NCBI RefSeq assembly: GCF_026914265.1
Contig: NC_069123.1
Span: 48,182,949-48,246,948, forward strand
Direction: 5' to 3'
DNA: 64,000 bases
DNA from: Mya arenaria
Lineage: Eukaryota > Mollusca > Bivalvia > Myida > Myidae
Shown here piece after piece: positions 1 through 11,026 of this stretch. Below the pieces are notes generated by a model that saw only the letters and a list, made by a program, of their open reading frames with translations, did no database searches and was not told where the DNA came from. How positions within the stretch are numbered: the stretch's first letter is position 1; each line of letters begins with the position of its first letter. The translations under genes and the position numbers were made by a program.

Positions 1-206
1 GGTCCGATTCGATTCGAAAAATAAAACAATAAAATATTATCCGTTTTTTTGTGTGTGTGATAAACAATACGTAATAAAAAGTTTATCTTGTGAGAAGGTT
101 CTTAATTGAACTGAAACAATTTTCTTCAACATTTCTAAATAGCATATTTTATGCTATAGTATCTCTTTTTTTGAGTTTGAACCAGTCTTTCTTTTTTTAA
201 CTTTAT

Positions 207-1283
207 TTATAACAGGTATCTACTCGATGCTGCAATAAAAGTTGATTGTCTCACACTCTGGTATCTAACCAATTCACCACAAACAGCAGCATCAGAAGTT
301 GATAGTCGCACAATCTGGTATCTGACCAATTCACCACAAACAGCAGCATCAGAAGTTGATAGTCTCACACTCTGGTATCTAACCAATTCACTACAAACAG
401 CAGCATCAGAAGTTGATAGTCTCACACTCTGGTATCTAACCAATTCACCACAAACAGCAGCATCAGAAGTTGATAGTCGCACACTCTGGTATCTAACCAG
501 TTCACCACAAACAGCAGCATCAGAAGTTGATAGTCTCACACTCTGGTATCTGACCAATTCATCACAAACAGCAGCATCAGAAGTTGATAGTCGCACACCG
601 TGGTATCTGACCAATTCACTACAAACAGCAGCATCAGAAGTTGATAGTCTCATACTCTGGTATCTAACCAATTCACCACAAACAGCAGCATCAGAAGTTG
701 ATAGTCGCACACTCTGGTATCTAACCAATTCACCACAAACAGCAGCATCAGAAGTTGATAGTCTCACACTCTGGTATCTAACCAATTCACCACAACAGCA
801 GCATCAGAAGTTGATAGTCTCACACTCTGGTATCTAACAAATTCACCACAAACAGCAGCATTAGAAGTTGATAGTCGCACACTCTGGTATCTAACCAATT
901 CACCACAAACAGCAGCATCAGAAGTTGATAGTCGCACACTCTGGTATCTAACCAATTCACCACAAACAGCAGCATCAGAAGTTGATAGTCGCACACTCTG
1001 GTATCTGACCAATTCACCACAAACAGCAGCATCAGAAGTTGATAGTCGCACAATCTGGTATCTGACCAATTCACCACAAACAGCAGCATCAGAAGTTGAT
1101 AGTCTCACACAAACAGCAGCATCAGAAGTTGATAGTCTCACACTCTGATATCTGACCAATTCACCACAAACAGCAGCATCAGAAGTTGATAGTCGCACAC
1201 TCTGGTATCTAACCAATTCACCATACGCAGCAGCATCAGAAGTTGATAGTCGCACACTCTGGTATCTAACCAATTCACCATAA
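207..1283. repeat. 57-bp minisatellite, about 19 units
   Basis: A tandem array whose unit is 57 bp. It is recognisable by the recurring words acagcagcatcagaagttga and ctctggtatct. Units alternate between minor variants (gtcgcac or gtctcac; ctgacc or ctaacc). One unit near 790 is one base short and one near 1100 is about half deleted; the rest keep 57 bp. Because 57 is a multiple of three, long frames stay open across the array on the minus strand, giving a 19-residue repeat beginning GELVRYQ. There is no start context, splice structure or flanking coding sequence, so the frames are read as a by-product of the period. Confidence 0.95.
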
Positions 1284-1538
1284 ACATTCACACTTTCCCA
1301 CCGCTAATTTTCACACTTACAAATTATCCCCAATTATCTCTTTGCACCCCAAACTTACTTGTATTTTTCTATACTGTTCAACAAAAAATGAACTACACGC
1401 AGCAAACTTGTACTTGCAGAATAGTATTTCAAAGCAATTAAGACATTCCTGGTAATGAACAGTTTGAAATTCAGAAGAAGGAAACTAACAGTAAGTCATT
1501 GTTTAGCATAGTATAAAAAGACGGTCAGTTTCCTCGGC

Positions 1539-1860
1539 ATGCATAATCCACCTAAAAATGCAAACGTGCTAGTTAATATACCGTTTATTGAGAATAGCAG
1601 TGGAGGCCAGACTCTAGTTCTAAATGGCATGAAAACCAGAAAACGTCGGAACCACTACGGCAATGAAGGTCCACACACTACAAATCATGTTGAGGGTTGG
1701 CACCTTAAAATGAATAACCACTGCCACCCTAACGTAAACACTCTGATTAATATTGTCCAGAAAGAGTAGACTGCTAACGAGGCCAAGATATTCCAGCGCA
1801 TGCCAATGGTGGAAGGTTTAAGCTCCAGCTACAAACTATATGGATATAATGACATATGTT
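1539..1860 (+). pseudogene. Fragment of a FLYWCH/MULE-type transposase-like protein
   Basis: A 76-codon open stretch contains HTTNHVEGWHLKMNNH followed by HPNVNTLINIVQKE. That is the pattern of the C-terminal part of the MULE-transposase-like domain found in many invertebrate FLYWCH proteins (TNHVEGWH, then HPN, then a helix ending QKE). After an in-frame stop the similarity seems to go on for about 30 codons (ANEAKIFQRMPMVEG). The upstream FLYWCH finger and the catalytic part are not seen nearby. It is most likely a decayed copy of a transposase-derived gene; a real terminal exon is less likely. The family call rests on motif memory only. Confidence 0.55.
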
Positions 1861-3507
1861 GATGCTGCTGCCCATTTAGTAAAACTGAAGTAAATGTATG
1901 TGAATAGGTAGCATTAAAGTATTGTATTAGGAGTAAGTATATGTTTTAATGTCATAATTAATCAATAAATAAATATTTGAATATGTGCTATTTATTTATA
2001 CTGTTAAAATATGTAATTGAAGAATATAATTATATCTGTAGTGTGCTGTGTAATTATATATTCACAATTTAATTCAATTCTTATGTTTTTCCATAATTGC
2101 ATTATATTCTTGCATTTTTAATTATATGAACTTATGAATTGCAACTGGAAGAAGTGTTATTGATCCCAGATTGCAAATAAATAATCAGCTCTATATTTGT
2201 GTTAGTTTGTGAAATTTAAGAATGTCTTTCTCAAAACTAGAGACGCAACTTTTTCAGCACAGTATAGCATTTTTCGTCAATCACCACCTTTCAACTCTAT
2301 TGTTACAACACACAATACATCTCCCCAACCCCAACCTCAATTTCTATAGGAAAAATAGCGGTTGGGAAAGTGGGAACACACCATATCAGCGTGTACATGT
2401 ACGATGGTTGTGAATAAAACAAATAAAATCAAAATAAATGCGTGTGAAAAGGTAATACAAAGTCATTTCAACACGTCTTGTTTTGGATGACAATTCATGA
2501 ATATAACCATAAGACACCATTCTTCCTTATTTCAAAAGCTTTCAAACAAAATATTGCAAATTTAACTAGTAGCAATGATTTATTCGACTTCAATCTACTT
2601 ACTTAACTTTTTGTTCACAATGTATGTGAAAAACCATCCTCCCTTATAAGGTTATTTCAGAAATTGTAGAGCGAAAATATTCTCAACAATCTTATTCCAG
2701 AGTGCGACAAGCAAATTATTTAAACAGCTGAGATATCAAAGCAACCGGGAGTTTTTTTGTTATTGTTTTTCTCATTGCAGATTTTTTTTTTAATTCAAGG
2801 CTTGTGAGTGATTTCAGTGCTGGTGATGAATTTAATGTACACCCAGTGTTTGGAATGCCACGATATAAATGTCAATTAGAAGTGTTTTCTTTTTTGCAGT
2901 TTCTATAACGTGTCTTACAACCTTAAACTGTCGGGTCGGTATGGCCAACATTGAGTGACATAACTTTAATTTCTTGCATAATTTTCAAAGCAATATAGTT
3001 TCTTTCAGTCATTTTTTTATTAATTGATATTAACTATAGGATTTATTAGCCTTGTCTAAGGGCCCGTTGGACTTGGTTTGGGACTTTCATATACACCCAA
3101 CTTTATGGCACTTTTATCCTTACATATCTTAGAATGTAAACATACAATAAAATCTGACCGGGTGCAAATGCACCAGTCCTTTTCCAAATTAAGATTGGCA
3201 GGCGCTAAATCATCCTTGGCACCCCGGAGTATCATTTACGTCATGAATACGCTGGGGTACCGAGTATGGTGCTAATTGCACCAATCCTTTTCAATCCAAT
3301 AAGCTGTTAGTGATTGATGTCCCATAAATAACCTCCGCTCGTGAGAACACAAATTAAAAAAAAAACATATGGTTTAACCCAGATCACCATGACTGCGCGT
3401 CAGGGTTACTTGGTAGTAGCCTGTAATTACTTGCGTAATTAATTATTGTGTTATTGTGTTGGCAGAAAGCCATGTTATTAACTGTGAGCCTAAATACTGT
3501 ATAATAA
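1861..3507. other. No gene recognised
   Basis: AT-rich sequence with only short frames and no recognisable protein motif. Two similar words, gcaccagtccttttc near 3170 and gcaccaatccttttc near 3278, suggest a small degraded repeat. Confidence 0.5.
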
Positions 3508-3970
3508 ATGGCAATGGTGTATGTTTCATTTCGAAACTATTAATAATACAACTGAATGAAACTGTTGTAATTTAAAAGATACATTGATCGTTCTATGATA
3601 TGAAAATTCATTTTGATCCTTCTTCCGATAAAGAACTGGGTTTACTGGCATTGAAAGAGATCAGTCATTGTTATATAATTGTTTTGAAATATAGTAAAGC
3701 AGGCCAAGTAGGTCAAGGTACTTTGTAATTAATGGCATTGGTGTGTGTTTCAGTACGCATAGAATATCACAGTCTTGTAATAAGCATTTGAATGAAACAT
3801 GTTATGATAAAAATGGATGATACTGTGGTAATTTAAAAGATATATAGACCGTTCAATATTGTGAAAAGGCTAGACATTCCTCTATCAATCTAAAAACTGG
3901 GTTTGGTGACTTAAAATTTTACAGAGATCAGTCTGTTTATTTTTTAATTGTGTTAAAGGCAGTCAGGCAA
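3508..3970. repeat. Diverged tandem duplication, about 220-bp unit
   Basis: Two similar blocks lie in direct order, starting near 3510 and 3730. Shared landmarks are ggcaatggtgtatgtttca versus ggcattggtgtgtgtttca, then gaatgaaac, gtaatttaaaagata, aactgggttt and agagatcagtc. The copies differ by many substitutions and small indels, so the duplication is old. Confidence 0.6.
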
Positions 3971-4416
3971 CCAAAGTAGAACAAGTTCAGACTATGTGGT
4001 GTTTGTTATATATTGTGACAGCTTTGTATTGCATGTTATTTTCTCTTACGTATTATATTACGAGTGCATGATATTTTTCAGTGGTGTTGGACTGTGAGCA
4101 GTACCCACGATGCATAACTGCTCTATATGCCCAGTATTGTCAATGGAGAAGGACGAAGTAATTGATACCGATCTGTAAATTATACAACGAGAAAACAGCA
4201 ATATATAAGGCCTATTTTAATTGAGTGGTCAACGGATCCGCCGCCAAATTATTTGAAAACTCAAAAAAAAAAACATGAAAAAAAATCCGATTTTATTTCT
4301 TCCGCTGACGTGACAATTTATGTATGCTCAAGTAAAACCTGTTGTTGCAGTAAGGTGCAGTTTCACTAAATGGCGATCTCAGTGAAGCGAAGGTCGTATA
4401 TAAAATCAATTCTCAA

Positions 4417-4632
4417 TTTCAACACACCATCTGCATTTAATCGATTTCTTAAGAACTGACAACTCAACTGTAAGCGATGTAATCGCCTCAGCATCAGGTG
4501 AGACAAAATTACACACTATTTATGCGTATACCGATGAAAAAGACTGGACGGGAATACCATCAGAAATGACCTGCCAGGAGGCCTTCGATTTCGGAAACCG
4601 GTTTATCAAGGCTGATGTCTGTATCATAGGTA
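4417..4632 (+). CDS. Candidate internal exon, unknown protein
   Basis: An open frame without a start codon runs for about 70 codons. It reads through TDNSTVSDVIASASGETK and YAYTDEKDWTGIPSEMTC and reaches a donor-like junction where CIIG meets gtaagatg. The composition (acidic, few leucines, two cysteines) looks more protein-like than the surroundings. No family is recognised, and no partner exon or acceptor with a clear pyrimidine tract was found. It may be chance. Confidence 0.2.
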
Positions 4633-5841
4633 AGATGTGTGTATAAACCAGTGTAATTGTTAAAATATTCTGGTCTGTGTTGTTTAAATATGCCATATAT
4701 GCACACTTGTGGATTGAGTGTTTTCTTGTACCAAACATTATTCAAAGTTTAAATTTTAAAACTCTATTTTAGAATTGTTTTGTCGCAATTATGTGGCATT
4801 TTATTACTTCTTTCTATGTTTAAATCTGTTCTTTAATTTGTTTAGGTATTTGTCCTAGTAATGTGTTCAGGTACTTTCATACCTATAACATACAACAAAT
4901 ATATTATTTGTAGTCCAGGTTCAAAGCTTCACACTCTGTTCCAAATATAGGAAAAGGCATGTTGTCTATTGTCAGCATCACCTCGACATGAACCACTCGA
5001 GATGCTGGTTGGTGTTACCGAAAAATAAACATAATCGCTTTGAGCTACCCTTTTCAAGGATCCGCGCCCATGCCACGACACTGTGTTTTTCCTAGAGGGC
5101 GTTAATTGTTGAACATATATGGAGACCACCTACTATCTAAGTAATATCTTGGTTTAGTTTAATTTTGCAAAAGCTTTATAAAGTTTATAAATAATATTTT
5201 TATACTGCAGGCGTGTTAGCGAAATTGGCTCCAGTGTCTTGTTTCTGTTGAGAAGAAGAAATAGTGCCCAGCAATAAGGAGCCAATTTATTTATGTGACA
5301 TTATTTCAGGGTGAAGTAAATAAAATGCTTATATCATGATTACAATTATTTTAATCTGAAATTGGTAGGCGGGAACAATTTAACTTTGAACTGTAAAGTC
5401 AAACCCATGTGTATGAATAAATGAGCATGGAACATAACAATATTTATTATAATATAGAGACATTGCAGACATTGTGTTACATAGAAAAGAAAACACACTT
5501 AAGCATTTAATCAATTTCAAATTTCATTCATATGGTATGTACAAGTTCAAAATTAACTAAATGAAACTTGAACTAACAAAAATTCATATAATTAGTTGTA
5601 ATTCTCTAAACTAAATCAAATTGTCAGAGATACGCAGGAGGAGGAAAATATATTTGTGTTTAATTATTATGATTTTGCATATATATTTCAAAACCCTAAT
5701 AGTACATGCATTTATTATTTTGGATATGTATTCGATAACCCCAATGCCATAAATGTGCTGTTCTTTAACCAGCAGGCTGATCTGTATTTACACAATTACC
5801 TGTTGGCGCAACTGGATTTCTACAGAATGTAACCATAATTG

Positions 5842-5985
5842 ATTTAAACATATTTTATTCAACATATACAAACAAACTACACAGAATATACACACACACA
5901 AGTTGTCTATAATATTGAAATGGATTGGAACGAAAGCAAAGCTTATAGAGTTCTTCTCCAAAGGAATTAAATTACTCATTTCCAG
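5842..5985 (-). repeat. Short interspersed element, copy 1
   Basis: The block begins tttaaacatattttattcaa and contains gaaatggattggaacgaaag. It matches the inserted block at 35636-35741 in the same order (aaacatattttattca, tatacaaa, then gaaatggat and aaagcaa). Read on the minus strand the shared end is gaataaaatatgttt, a 3' tail with a poly(A)-signal-like word. It is probably a truncated LINE or SINE 3' end. No target duplication was found here. Confidence 0.5.
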
Positions 5986-6059
5986 AAAAAAGCGTATGAT
6001 TGACGATTAGACGATATATATCATTTATGCGAGAAAGGTTGTTTCTAATGCTAAAAAAA

Positions 6060-9000
6060 TAGGAATAAGTTTGTTTTATTTTTTAGATATGGATTCAATA
6101 GTTCAAACATGATACATAATAGATACAAAATAAGCACAAGTGACAGTATAAAGGATATATAAGTAGGGTGTGGACAGATATGAAGGAAGACAAGAAGTTG
6201 GGTACATACCATATTGGGGAAACACTGTAATTCAGGTTATGATCAGAAACGTTTCGAGTCTTGTATGAATTTATGAACAGTATCAAATATTTTGGAGTTG
6301 TTCTCGTTGTTTAGGGTTGGATTGCCATAGAGAATGAAACCAATGTTGATTTCTGTGATAATTGACATATCACGAAAGAAAGTTTGTCGAGAGTCGGTAT
6401 ATAAAGGACAATGCATAAAATAGTGAGTACTACTTTCAACTTCACCACACTCGCAAAGAGGAGAGCTGATAATATTTTTACAATAAAGGTGATAGTTAAG
6501 ACCACTGCAACTAGTACGCAGTCGAGTGTGAAGTGCTTGTAATCGGCGGTTACCGTAATAATAGTAAGGCGGGCAGACTGGCAATCGACTACGAAGTGCA
6601 TATTTAAAGGATGCAATTGAACGACAATCCCGCATATTCTGTGGAAGTTCATTCCATGCACGTATAGTTGAAGGTAAGAATGAGGAAAAGTAAGAATCTG
6701 TGCGTGACATAACCGTTCTTGTGTTAGATGCATTCCGTAGTGGATAATTATGTGTACTGACATTTAAAGGTGCAAGGGATGATAGATATTCTGGGGCAAG
6801 GCCGTTTTTCATTTTATAGAAGAGACATAGTTTGTGATTAATGCGTCTTTCTGATAGAGTAGGCCAACATAGCTCCGTATGGAGAACATCAATCGAAATT
6901 AACTTAGTAGACCCACAAACTATTCTACTGGCTTCATTTTGTATCTTTTGCAGTTCGTTTTTTTCGTAGTCCGTACAATTATCCCAGACAATATCCGCAT
7001 ATTCAAGAATCGGACGGATGTACGAAAAATAAATAGTTTCTAGACATTTTCTGTCCAGACGGAACTTAAGCCTTCGCATGATGCATATTCTTTTAAGTTC
7101 TTTACTTCTGATGTACTCAAAGTGTTCATGCCATGTACAGTCACTGGAAAGAACCAAACCAAGATGTTTATGCGAATTGATTTCTGAGATTTGTTGACCA
7201 TGCATAGACAAATCTGGATAAGTACGCGGTAGGCGTTTCCTGGAGAACAGGATTGACTTAGTTTTTGCAGGATTAAAGGTGACTAGCCATTTATCAGCCC
7301 ATGTACTTATGCTATCAATATCTCTCTGGATTATTTCAGTGGCCCTTAAGGGCTCGTCAACGAGAATATAAATACTAGTATCGTCTGCAAATAGCCTAAC
7401 ATTACTTCCAATGTTGACAACAATGTCATTTATAAATATCAAAATTAAGAGGGGACCTAGAATAGAACCTTGGGGTACACCAGCCTTAAGAAAGACCCAA
7501 CTAGATATGGAGCCAGGGAGAATTAAACGTTGCCTACGTTTGCTAAGATAGTCACTAAACCACGAAAGTAAATTGCCATCGACACCAGTTTCTTGTAGCT
7601 TCACAATCAAGCCCTTGTGCCAAACTTTATCAAATGCCTTACTGATATCAAAGAATACTGCTCTAACCTCTAGGCCATCATCTAATGCCTTACAAAATGT
7701 GTTGTAAAGGTATGCAAGCTGATTGACAGTAGAATCGCCTGGCCGAAAGCCTGACTGGAATGGGGTAAAAAAGCTTATGTCACGAAGGTGGTTAAAGAAG
7801 TGTTTATATATTGCCCTTTCAAACACCTTTTCCATTGTATTAAGTAGGGAGATAAGACGATAGTTAACAGGAAGTATGGAATCACCCTTTTTGAAAACTG
7901 CACACACATTAGCATCTTTCCATGATTTTGGAAATCTACCGATTGAGAGAGACATATTAAATAGGGAGCACAACGGGCGAGCTAACGCGTTAGAACATTC
8001 TTTTAGGATTCGATTGCTTATGCCATCTGGTCCTGAAGCTTTATTAACAGGCAATGATGATATAATGTCAGTTATCTCATTTGGTACTGTGATATTGTCA
8101 ATTTTGCGGTTACTGTTATGATTACTGGCTGGCGGAACAATGTGGCCGGTATCATCTAATAAAGATTGATTTTTAAAGTGGGTATTGAGTATTTCAGCTT
8201 TACTAGCATCATCTAGGCAGAGTTCGCCATCAGAGGGATCTTGGATTGCATTAATGTTGTTTGGCCTTGGTTGAGGATTAACAAACGACTTCAAAACTGT
8301 CCACCATCCTTTAGACTGAGAAGACCCTGAGCAAATTTTTTCTGAGAGATTAGAATAATATGTTTCTTTTGCGTCACGAATAGCCGAAGTTGTTTCGTTC
8401 CGAAGTTTACGAAATTTACCCCATAGTTGGGTTGAGTTTGTATTTTTAGCCTTACTATAGTAACGTTTACGTTTGCGAATAAGATTTTTTACATGTAAAG
8501 TCATCCAGGGTACATCATCTGGTCGAATAACGACTGTTTTAGTCGGGATACATCTTTTTGCGTTAGTCAAAATGACATTGGTAATATTGTCAGTGTATAT
8601 ATTGATATTCAAATTAGAAAGAGAGTCCCAATCAGTTCCCTCGAGAAGATCACGCAACTCATCGTAATTACCCCTATCGTAATACCATATTTCTCTCGAG
8701 AAAGAGGAAGACTTACATTTTGAAAACTTAAGAATGCCAAAGATTGGGCAATGGTAGCGAATGTTTGATGGAAGAAAAGGATCTCCGACACCCGATGTTA
8801 TTAAACTATTAGAGTTAGCAATGAAAATCAGATCTAGTGTTGATGAGGTACTTTCAGTAAAGTGAGTTGGCTCTATTATCACCTGCGATAGACCATATAG
8901 TGAACATAAAGTTTGAACACGTCTAGAGTAACTTATATTGCTGGTGTTGTAGTTAAAGTCACCTGTGATGATTATATCACTTATTCCTGTATCAAAGGCA

Positions 9001-9600
9001 AGTCCCACAGAATCCTCTATAGAATCGCAAAATGCGGTAGAGGAGTTTGGGGGTCTGTAAAATGTACCAAATAATAACCTTTTACGGTTCTTTAGTGTAA
9101 TCTCGACCCATACGCATTCGAGACATTGGAGCTCTAAATCAGGACGACGCGAGAAATGAATAGAATCTTTGACGAAGACACAAACACCACCATGACTGTC
9201 TCCTTGTCTATCGCGTCTCTCAACCGTGTGATAACCATTAAATGATATATCTTCGCAGAAAATTGAATCATTAAGCCATGTTTCTGTAAAAGCTATTATA
9301 TCAAACCCACTCAGTTCCGAGAAAAGTATATCTAATTTGCTTTGTAAGCTTTGGACATTGTAATGGATGAATGAAACATGGTGTTGTGACAAGAGAAGTT
9401 TGGATAACTCTGAGCCTGACTCTGATGCTAGTGAAACTGAATCAGGGCCAGGATTGGGGTGAATATCACCAGATAATAAGATAAGCTCAACAATCCAACA
9501 TTCAACTACAATTGAAGCAAATATTGAAAAGACGAGCACAAACCATAACCCATTACAGCGGTGTTTAGTTGCGTTGGAACGGATTTTTTACCAGTGATTG
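6060..9600 (-). mobile_element. APE-type LINE (Jockey/CR1/L2 group), nearly complete
   Basis: A non-LTR retrotransposon on the minus strand built around one long frame at 6243-9539. Its 3' UTR runs to about 6060, where the minus strand ends in an A-rich tail (the plus strand reads ttgttttattttttagat). The 5' end is not clear: no ORF1 is seen upstream, so the element may be 5'-truncated or may carry only the short N-terminal leader. No target duplication was found. The uninterrupted long frame suggests a fairly recent insertion. Confidence 0.8.
6243..9539 (-). CDS. LINE ORF2: endonuclease plus reverse transcriptase
   Basis: A 1098-residue protein. Residues 24-32 read GDIHPNPGP, matching the NPGP core of 2A-type translational-recoding peptides known at the N-termini of some APE-type LINEs. 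An apurinic-type endonuclease follows: FIHYNVQSL (N61), TETWL (E86), FGTFYRPP (Y161), GDFN (194-196), LDLIF (D236) and RYHCPIFG, where the usual SDH aspartate is Tyr262. The reverse transcriptase has NYRLISLL (usually NYRPISLL), FFDISKAFDKVWH, GVPQGSILGP near residue 686 and the catalytic FADDTS near 717. The C-terminus has a zinc-like CECG..H....C cluster around residues 1030-1055. The start is the first ATG and lies 23 codons before the 2A-like motif. No internal stop is present. The protein would nick target DNA and copy the element's RNA into the genome. Confidence 0.9.
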   Translation of the reverse strand: MLVFSIFASIVVECWIVELILLSGDIHPNPGPDSVSLASESGSELSKLLLSQHHVSFIHYNVQSLQSKLDILFSELSGFDIIAFTETWLNDSIFCEDISFNGYHTVERRDRQGDSHGGVCVFVKDSIHFSRRPDLELQCLECVWVEITLKNRKRLLFGTFYRPPNSSTAFCDSIEDSVGLAFDTGISDIIITGDFNYNTSNISYSRRVQTLCSLYGLSQVIIEPTHFTESTSSTLDLIFIANSNSLITSGVGDPFLPSNIRYHCPIFGILKFSKCKSSSFSREIWYYDRGNYDELRDLLEGTDWDSLSNLNINIYTDNITNVILTNAKRCIPTKTVVIRPDDVPWMTLHVKNLIRKRKRYYSKAKNTNSTQLWGKFRKLRNETTSAIRDAKETYYSNLSEKICSGSSQSKGWWTVLKSFVNPQPRPNNINAIQDPSDGELCLDDASKAEILNTHFKNQSLLDDTGHIVPPASNHNSNRKIDNITVPNEITDIISSLPVNKASGPDGISNRILKECSNALARPLCSLFNMSLSIGRFPKSWKDANVCAVFKKGDSILPVNYRLISLLNTMEKVFERAIYKHFFNHLRDISFFTPFQSGFRPGDSTVNQLAYLYNTFCKALDDGLEVRAVFFDISKAFDKVWHKGLIVKLQETGVDGNLLSWFSDYLSKRRQRLILPGSISSWVFLKAGVPQGSILGPLLILIFINDIVVNIGSNVRLFADDTSIYILVDEPLRATEIIQRDIDSISTWADKWLVTFNPAKTKSILFSRKRLPRTYPDLSMHGQQISEINSHKHLGLVLSSDCTWHEHFEYIRSKELKRICIMRRLKFRLDRKCLETIYFSYIRPILEYADIVWDNCTDYEKNELQKIQNEASRIVCGSTKLISIDVLHTELCWPTLSERRINHKLCLFYKMKNGLAPEYLSSLAPLNVSTHNYPLRNASNTRTVMSRTDSYFSSFLPSTIRAWNELPQNMRDCRSIASFKYALRSRLPVCPPYYYYGNRRLQALHTRLRTSCSGLNYHLYCKNIISSPLCECGEVESSTHYFMHCPLYTDSRQTFFRDMSIITEINIGFILYGNPTLNNENNSKIFDTVHKFIQDSKRF

Positions 9601-10742
9601 GTATTGGGTGCGGAGCATGGTATGATTTAAGGGAAATCACAGCTAACACACTGCACATAATTGGAATTGAAAATATAAAAATGATACTGTTTTTCCAACT
9701 TCCCCTGACGTTTAATTGTGTCAAACCAGCGGCCGGGGTCATATTACAAGATGTTTTCATGAAATAGAGTGTATAAGAAACAAGAATAAAATGACCGCCG
9801 GTAACCTGCGATTGACGACAATAAATGTCACTGGTATGTACCCACAAACTTTCATGAAGCGAATAGCATGCACATTTGAGAACAATAAGAATAGAAAGAA
9901 GAAAAAAGAAATCTTGATAGTAAGTACTACTGGTGTAAACTTTTAACTTTAAAAAGAAATAACTTTTACACGAACAATGAATGTACATTATTACCATTAA
10001 GTAGGTCTAACTTCAACTAAATTGATCATATGCATACCGAATTTTCTATTATGAGAACAATTATGTTTCGGACCAGAAATAGAGGTACAAGAAAGGAAAA
10101 ACCTGAAAAAAGCCAAACAATTAGCCAGTTGAATATCAGTATAATTAATGAACAATCAGTTATCTTTTAGCTATAAGTAACACAATAATTATTTCTTAAT
10201 TCAAATTAAAAAAAGAAAAATCTTTTTAAGAAACATTATGATCTAGATTGCGGTAGTCAAACAATCACAAAATAAAATAACCTGTGATTATCAGTTTTAT
10301 ATAGTACAGTCAATGGGGGGATTAAGTGCGGTATTAAATACAGTAAATGGTGAATAAACACAGGTGTGGTATTAATAAAGGACAAGGATAAATAGCTTTA
10401 ATTCCTAGGTAATAGATTGACAGGTGTAAAATATCAATACAGTTTTAGGTGAGAGTAATCGAAATTTCAAAATACAATACCTCGCTAGAAATATTCATCA
10501 AAGTCATCCATATGCGTTAATTTCCTAACACAATATTTGAGAACTGTACATGACATCACAAACACTGAACTATCCTTTATCTCCATTTCCATGACACAAA
10601 TTTACTTTAAAACATCATAATTGAAGATTTTCACTAACACTAGAAATAACACGTCCGTCATCGCCGATACGCCTGACTGACCCTAATTGACATGTGTGTT
10701 AATCAGGGTAGATTATCATGTTTATTAATTACAATTAATTAT
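9601..10742. other. No gene recognised
   Basis: Short overlapping frames on both strands just upstream of the LINE show no recognised motif. Some of the first few hundred bases may be LINE 5' UTR. The rest is AT-rich and featureless. Confidence 0.4.
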
Positions 10743-10917
10743 TGTACAGTATTTCAATGAGTGTACGGCATTTCAATAATTGTACTTATTTCAATAATTG
10801 AACTGTATTTCAATGATTGTACAGTATTTCAATAATTGTACTTATTTCAATAATTGAACTTATTTCAATAATTGTACTGTATTTCAATGATTATACTGTA
10901 TTTCAATGATTGTACTG
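10743..10917. repeat. 18-19-bp minisatellite, about 9 units
   Basis: Tandem units of the form tgtactgtatttcaatgat, alternating between 18 and 19 bp (tgtact or tgaact, then tatttcaata or tatttcaatg). It lies about 30 bases before a TA microsatellite. Confidence 0.9.
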
Positions 10918-10949
10918 TTGAATGTGACCCCGTGATCACTGACCAGAAG

Positions 10950-11018
<69 letters not shown>
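10950..11018. repeat. (TA)n microsatellite
   Basis: Uninterrupted TA dinucleotide run of about 68 bases. Confidence 0.97.

Positions 11019-11026
<8 letters not shown>

Noticed and set aside
207-1283. CRISPR-like array
   Set aside because: The units are contiguous, with no unique spacers, and the sequence is eukaryotic.
764-1291. Two or three overlapping long frames through the 57-bp array as repeat-protein genes
   Set aside because: Frames stay open because the unit is a multiple of three. There is no start context, no flanking coding sequence and no splice structure.
4929-5129. 66-codon minus-strand frame
   Set aside because: No recognised domain. It looks like part of an anonymous dispersed repeat, but this could not be supported.
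9506-9997. 163-codon minus-strand frame upstream of the LINE ORF2 as an ORF1
   Set aside because: No coiled coil, RNA-binding or esterase motif, and it is in a different frame. It is more likely chance or 5' UTR.
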